Origin: Clostridia bacterium
GTDB lineage: Bacteria; Bacillota; Sulfobacillia; SLMV01
NCBI GenBank assembly: GCA_003554565.1
Contig: PWGR01000155.1
Location: 1-10,572, forward strand
Length of the DNA: 10,572 bases
Direction of reading: 5' to 3'
The translations under genes were made by a program, and so were the position numbers. Position 1 is the first letter of the stretch; every line of letters begins with the position of its first letter. Positions 6,543 through 10,572 of the stretch are shown one piece after another. The notes beneath the pieces are model-generated. The model saw nothing but the letters and a program-made list of their open reading frames with translations, did not search any database and was not told the DNA's origin.

Positions 6543-8423
6543 TTGTCGAGTGAGAAAATGACGCCCTCCGAGCAAATTCGTACGATAATAGCCACCGACT
6601 GCGGCAGCACTACCACCAAGGCCATCCTGATCGAGCGGCAGGGTGATGAGTACCGCCTGATCGAGCGCGGTGAGGCGCCGACCACGGTCGAGGCACCTTT
6701 TGAGGACGTCACCATGGGCGTAAGGAACGCGGTCTCCGAGATCGAGGAGCTCACCGGCCGGGAGTTTCTGGACGAGGACGGGGTTATCACCCAACGTGAA
6801 TCAGACGAGCGTGGGTGTGATCTGTACCTGTCCACCAGCAGCGCCGGCGGGGGGCTGCAGATGATGGTCGCCGGGGTAGTCAAGACCATGACCACCGAAA
6901 GTGCAGAGCGGGCCGCACTGGGTGCAGGGGCAATTGTCATGGATGCCATTGCGGTCGATGACGGCCGGATGAATCATGAGAAAGTCAACCGGATCAGGGA
7001 CCTCCGTCCGGACATGATTCTGCTTTCCGGCGGAATCGATGGGGGAACAATATCCCACGTCGCGGAGATTGCCGAACTCATTGCAACTGCGGATCCCAAG
7101 CCCCGCCTGGGTGCCACCTACCGTCTGCCGGTCATCTATGCCGGAAATAAGGACGCCCGCAGCCACATTGATGAGACCCTGGGAGATAAGGCGGACCTCC
7201 GCATGGTGGACAACCTGCGCCCGGTTCTGGAGCGGGAAGTGCTTGGACCGGCCCGTGAGGAGATCCACAATCTCTTTATGGAGCACGTGATGGCGCAGGC
7301 GCCCGGGTACGATAAACTCATGGAGTGGACTGATGCGGCGATAATGCCCACACCCGGTGCAGTGGGTATGGGGATTCAGAATGTCGCCGATCAGTACGAT
7401 ATCGAGATCATCGGCGTGGACATCGGCGGCGCCACCACGGACGTCTTCAGTGTCTTTATGGGTACGTTCAACCGGACTGTCTCGGCCAATCTCGGTATGA
7501 GCTACAGCATCTGCAACGTCCTGTTGGAAGCCGGGCTGGATAACATATACCGCTGGCTGCCTCTGGACGTGGATCCCGCCGATTTGAGAAACCGAATTCG
7601 CAACAAGATGATTCGTCCTACCACCATACCTCATACCCTGGAGGAGCTGATCGTGGAGCAGGCAATTGCCCGCGAGGCGCTGCGAATGGCGCTGGAGCAT
7701 CACAAGACCCTGGCCAGCGGCCTCAAGGGAGTCAAAGAAACCGACCGTGATGCCAGCACCACTTTCCGCGAAGTTGATACACACACCGACACCCTGGTCA
7801 ACATGATGACTGTTTCCATGATCCTCGGCAGCGGGGGTGCCTTATCACATGCTCCTCGCCGCGTACAGTCCGCCTACATGATGCTGGATGCCTTCCAGCC
7901 GGAAGGGGTGACCGAGCTGGCCGTTGACAGCATATTTATGATGCCGCAGCTCGGCGTGCTCTCCGGGGTGCACGCGCAAGCAGCCGCTCAGGTATTTGAG
8001 AGGGACTGCCTGATCCGCCTCGGGACAGTCATCTCCCCCGTGCAGCGTCCGAATGCTCGCGAGAGGGACCTGGCAGATGCGGCTGCCCTGGAGCTCACAG
8101 TATCCAAGCCCGACGGCGGTGAGATCGAAGAAAGCATCGAGTTTGGAGATATGAAACGGATCGATCTCGCGGAGGACCAGGTGGTGCGGGCGAGTATTGA
8201 TCCTGGTCGTCACTGGGATGTAGGCGAGGGATACGGGCGCACGGTCGAAACCGAGATCCGGGGCGGGGTGGCAGGACTCATCCTGGATGCCCGGGGCCGG
8301 CCCCTGGATTTGCCCGATGATGATGTCGAGCGACGGAGGCAGCTGCTCCGGTGGATTGAGGAGCTCGATGTCTATCCATCCGATGCCCTTTCCGCCTATG
8401 TGGACAACGGACGGGAGGCTTGA
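6543..8423 (+). CDS. MutL/GlmL-family ASKHA ATPase, copy B
   Basis: A 626-residue paralogue of the ATPase at 2896-4800, collinear along its whole length. Motifs are DCGSTTTK (19-26), STSSAGGG (97-104), YAGNKDA (199-205), MPTPGAVG (268-275), DIGGATTD (293-300) and GSGGALSH (429-436). Both share long near-identical strings such as RTVSANLGMSYSI and FMMPxLGVL, and a common ending LDxRGRPL...ELDVYP. The nucleotide sequences have diverged strongly, so the duplication is old. All nucleotide-binding motifs are intact in both, so neither looks like a dead copy. Unlike copy A it ends at DNGREA and lacks the acidic linker and basic aromatic tail. Start is TTG 6543; ATG 6558 is too far from the ribosome binding site. 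ATG 6492 would give translational coupling to the acidic-protein gene and a cysteine-rich N-terminus (CACC...C), and cannot be fully excluded. The next gene begins two bases after its stop. Confidence 0.9.
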   Translation: MSSEKMTPSEQIRTIIATDCGSTTTKAILIERQGDEYRLIERGEAPTTVEAPFEDVTMGVRNAVSEIEELTGREFLDEDGVITQRESDERGCDLYLSTSSAGGGLQMMVAGVVKTMTTESAERAALGAGAIVMDAIAVDDGRMNHEKVNRIRDLRPDMILLSGGIDGGTISHVAEIAELIATADPKPRLGATYRLPVIYAGNKDARSHIDETLGDKADLRMVDNLRPVLEREVLGPAREEIHNLFMEHVMAQAPGYDKLMEWTDAAIMPTPGAVGMGIQNVADQYDIEIIGVDIGGATTDVFSVFMGTFNRTVSANLGMSYSICNVLLEAGLDNIYRWLPLDVDPADLRNRIRNKMIRPTTIPHTLEELIVEQAIAREALRMALEHHKTLASGLKGVKETDRDASTTFREVDTHTDTLVNMMTVSMILGSGGALSHAPRRVQSAYMMLDAFQPEGVTELAVDSIFMMPQLGVLSGVHAQAAAQVFERDCLIRLGTVISPVQRPNARERDLADAAALELTVSKPDGGEIEESIEFGDMKRIDLAEDQVVRASIDPGRHWDVGEGYGRTVETEIRGGVAGLILDARGRPLDLPDDDVERRRQLLRWIEELDVYPSDALSAYVDNGREA

Positions 8424-8425
8424 TC

Positions 8426-9574
8426 ATGGCTCACGCATATACACCGGGACTCAAGGTCAGCGCAAGTGAGACGGTCAGAAAGGAGCGTCGGCTCCCTCTT
8501 CCGGGAGATGTACTGGTGCAAGAGGGGGATCTGGTCGAACCGCACCAGGTGGTGGCGCGCACGGACATCCCCGGCGACCCGGAGAGCTTAAACATTGCCA
8601 ATCTCCTGGGAGTGGAGCCAGAGGACATAGGTGAAGCCATGTTGGTGCAGGAGGGCGACGAGGTGGAGAAGGGGCAGATCATTGCCCGCACCATCGCGTT
8701 TTTCGGCCTGTTGAAGAATGAGCAGAGAGCACCGGTCAGCGGCACGGTGGAGATGATCTCCGGCGTCAGCGGACAGGTCGTTTTTCGGGCTGAACCCACG
8801 CCGCTCGAAGTCGAGGCGTACATCAGCGGTAGGGTCCGGGAGGTCATGCCGAATGAGGGTGTCGTGATTGAGACTGCCGGCGCCTTCATCCAGGGAATCT
8901 TCGGCGTGGGAGGTGAGCGCCTGGGCGAGATAAGTATTCTCGCCGACGCCCCGGACCAGCAGCTGGATGCCTCTGCGATCACGGAGGCTTGCCGCGATAA
9001 GATCATTGTGATCGGCAGCCTGGCCAGCAGTGAGATACTGCACCGGGCCGCCGATGTGGGTGCAGTTGGAGTTGTTGCTGGCGGCGTCATCGATGAGGAT
9101 CTGGTCGATTACCTCGGCTATGACATAGGAGTGGCCATCACCGGTCATGAAAAAATCCCCGTCACGCTGGTCTTGACGGAGGGCTTTGGGCCGGTACCAA
9201 TCGCTGATAAGACCTTCGAGCTGCTGCAGGAACTGGAGGGCAGGATTGCCTCCATGAGCGGTGCGACGCAGATTCGTGCTGGAGTAATGCGGCCGGAAAT
9301 CATCTGTCCCGATGCGGACCTTGGAGAAGACTTCGTGGATGTGGGGGGGGACGAGTTGGCCGGCGGGCTGGTTGTCGGCACGCCCATCCGTATCATACGC
9401 CAACCATACTTCGGTTACCTGGCCGAGGTTACCGAGCTGCCGTCAGCTCTGCAGGAGGTGGAGAGCGAGGCGACGGTACGCGTTCTCCGAGCAAGGCTTA
9501 TGGATGGGACAGAAGTCCTGGTGCCGCGGGCCAATGTTGAGATCATCGAGGGTCGGTCTTCTCTGGCGAAATGA
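8426..9574 (+). CDS. Barrel-sandwich (lipoyl-like)/KOW-like protein, copy B
   Basis: A 382-residue paralogue of the protein at 4769-6127. It starts at ATG 8426, with GGGAGG at 8413-8418. LPLPG is at 23-27, as in copy A. Only one full lipoyl-like hairpin repeat follows: MLVQEGDEVEKGQ (from 72) to APVSG (102-106). The 70-residue size difference from copy A matches one missing repeat. The hairpin tip reads TIAFFGLLKNEQ, with phenylalanine about where biotin or lipoate carriers have lysine, so it is not expected to be modified. The middle contains DKIIVIGSLASSEI (from 191), AITGHE, LTEGFG and ATQIRAGVMRPEII. The C-terminus (318-372), with TPIRIIRQPYFGYLAEV and VPRANVEII, resembles a KOW/SH3-like barrel. 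It probably partners the copy B ATPase two bases upstream and is the last gene before a terminator. Confidence 0.85.
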   Translation: MAHAYTPGLKVSASETVRKERRLPLPGDVLVQEGDLVEPHQVVARTDIPGDPESLNIANLLGVEPEDIGEAMLVQEGDEVEKGQIIARTIAFFGLLKNEQRAPVSGTVEMISGVSGQVVFRAEPTPLEVEAYISGRVREVMPNEGVVIETAGAFIQGIFGVGGERLGEISILADAPDQQLDASAITEACRDKIIVIGSLASSEILHRAADVGAVGVVAGGVIDEDLVDYLGYDIGVAITGHEKIPVTLVLTEGFGPVPIADKTFELLQELEGRIASMSGATQIRAGVMRPEIICPDADLGEDFVDVGGDELAGGLVVGTPIRIIRQPYFGYLAEVTELPSALQEVESEATVRVLRARLMDGTEVLVPRANVEIIEGRSSLAK

Positions 9575-9648
9575 GGGGCCCTGTGGCGCGAGGTCGTGCC
9601 CTGCGTTTCCCAGCCAGATGACCCCGGCGCAACAGGATATGTTCCGTG

Positions 9649-9692
9649 CTGTCAGCGGGGGCCCCGTTGGGGGAAACCCGCTGGCAGTTTTT
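9649..9692 (+). terminator. Intrinsic terminator ending the MutL-like operon
   Basis: CTGTCAGCGGG (9649-9659) pairs with CCCGCTGGCAG (9677-9687), eleven pairs including one G-U. An inner CCCC-GTT-GGGG hairpin lies between the arms, and TTTTT follows at 9688-9692. It sits 74 bases after the copy B partner gene. The rest of the gap to 9820 shows no convincing promoter; TATAGG at 9748-9753 has no matching -35 element. Confidence 0.8.
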
Positions 9693-9820
9693 GCTTTCAA
9701 TCTTCCCGGGCACTACCACCGGGCGGGTGGATCGTGATGTAATGGTGTATAGGCTGGCGTCCCAGCATGAGGCTCTTTTGCCTGTCCCGGGGGCGTGATG
9801 GCCAGCGGAGGTGAAATGTG

Positions 9821-10572
9821 ATGAGCGCATCCAACAGCCGGATTATGCGACTATTGAACGATGACAACCTGCAGGAGCAGGTGAAAATGGAGGATTATGT
9901 TGCCGTCGCCACCGGTGCGAGACGCGCCGCGGTGTTGTGGATACCTGCCGATTTTCCTGAGGGCGATCGAATACGGGAAAGCATTGACGAGGGATACTCC
10001 CGACGCTACTACGAGAGTCGCAGGGGAGGGGGACCATTCAGCTTCTTCGACAGGATCAGATATGCTGGTATGCGGGCACTGATGAATCCCCTGCGCTATA
10101 AGGCTTCGCTTTTGCGGGAGGCTTTTGAAGAGGCGGTTTGGGAGCATTCCAACTACCGGGCCGCGCGACGGTGGGCCGCCGAGCTGGGACTGCATATCTA
10201 CGAGAGTCAGGTTCGCCCAAGTCTCGATGAGATGTACGTGGTTCGGGATGAACAGACGGTGGGGCGGGTCGCCGCGTTTATTTCCCGCCGGGAAGATATC
10301 AGGCGTGAGATGATGCAGCAAGTACGGCGGCAGGGCGGAGCCGGGCCACAGATGATGTTCATGCCGGAGGAGAAATCGCCCGAGTATTTGCGTCTTGCCG
10401 GTGATCTCCTTGGTTATCCCGAGTGCTGCGTTGAGGGTTATATTGAGGATGCCCGGTCCGATGTGGACAGTGCCCTGCGCTCTTCAAATCAACTTTCTGA
10501 GCTGCTGCAGGAAGACGGGGATGGCCCCGCAGTGGAAGTGGCCTCCACGGCCTTTTTTGCCAGCTCATTCTA
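9821..10572 (+). CDS. DUF483-like protein with YPECCV motif (3' truncated by window)
   Basis: The frame is open from ATG 9821 to the window end (250 codons), with GGAGGTG at 9807-9813 seven bases upstream; GTG 9818 is a less well spaced alternative. The N-terminal ~190 residues are charged, with a basic central part (YSRRYYESRRGG, REDIRREMMQQVRRQ) and no membrane helix. LLGYPECCVEGYIEDA spans residues 196-211 (CC at 202-203), followed by an EVASTAFFASSF segment where the window stops. A Y/F-P-x-CC-V motif followed by a downstream cysteine-containing region is what I recall of DUF483 proteins, of unknown function. The paired cysteines suggest metal or cluster binding, but the second half of the site would lie beyond the window. 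A terminator separates this gene from the MutL-like operon, so it may be an independent unit. Confidence 0.8.
   Translation, partial: MSASNSRIMRLLNDDNLQEQVKMEDYVAVATGARRAAVLWIPADFPEGDRIRESIDEGYSRRYYESRRGGGPFSFFDRIRYAGMRALMNPLRYKASLLREAFEEAVWEHSNYRAARRWAAELGLHIYESQVRPSLDEMYVVRDEQTVGRVAAFISRREDIRREMMQQVRRQGGAGPQMMFMPEEKSPEYLRLAGDLLGYPECCVEGYIEDARSDVDSALRSSNQLSELLQEDGDGPAVEVASTAFFASSF

Noticed and set aside
6801..7784. Minus-strand open frame (327 codons) opposite ATPase B
   Set aside because: Antisense shadow of a gene with intact ATPase motifs; no domain visible.
2896..8423. DNA mismatch repair MutL
   Set aside because: Only the name is shared. The motifs are those of an ASKHA ATPase, not the GHKL fold of mismatch-repair MutL.
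1..10572. CRISPR arrays, tRNA/rRNA genes, insertion sequences or attachment sites
   Set aside because: No regularly spaced repeats, tRNA cloverleaf, transposase or terminal inverted repeats were seen on reading both strands.

Overview
This 10.6 kb window lies entirely on the plus strand and is densely coding. All recognisable genes share strong AGGAGG-type ribosome binding sites, frequent TTG/GTG starts and GC-rich codon use. This suggests a Bacillota/Clostridia-like or similar anaerobic bacterium. The lineage is an inference, and nothing in the window fixes it.

Region 1 (1-2627) is a membrane-protein cassette of four genes: the 3' end of a DUF6754-like membrane protein, a six-helix membrane protein, a protein with one helix at each end and a domain of about 220 residues between them, and a second polytopic membrane protein. 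A 15-bp perfect inverted repeat at 2723-2757 acts as a terminator. Upstream of it, 2631-2699 can fold in two competing ways.

Region 2 (2896-9574) is an ancient duplicated two-gene module. Each copy has an actin-like (ASKHA) ATPase of the glutamate mutase accessory MutL (GlmL) family, followed by a protein with a lipoyl-like barrel-sandwich N-terminus, an alpha/beta middle and a KOW-like C-terminus. The order is mutL-like A, barrel-sandwich/KOW A, a small acidic-tailed protein, mutL-like B, barrel-sandwich/KOW B. The genes overlap or nearly abut, so they look like one operon ending at an intrinsic terminator at 9649-9692.

Region 3 (9821 to the end) is the 5' part of a gene whose product carries a YPECCV motif like that of DUF483 proteins.

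No B12-dependent mutase subunit (glutamate mutase S/E or ornithine aminomutase) is visible, so a plain 'glutamate mutase' label for the ATPases is doubtful. My inference is a membrane-associated machine: two actin-like ATPases, one with a possible membrane-binding tail, each paired with a scaffold-like barrel-sandwich/KOW partner and genetically linked to integral membrane proteins. The components belong to, or resemble, known families, but the assembly as a system looks uncharacterised.
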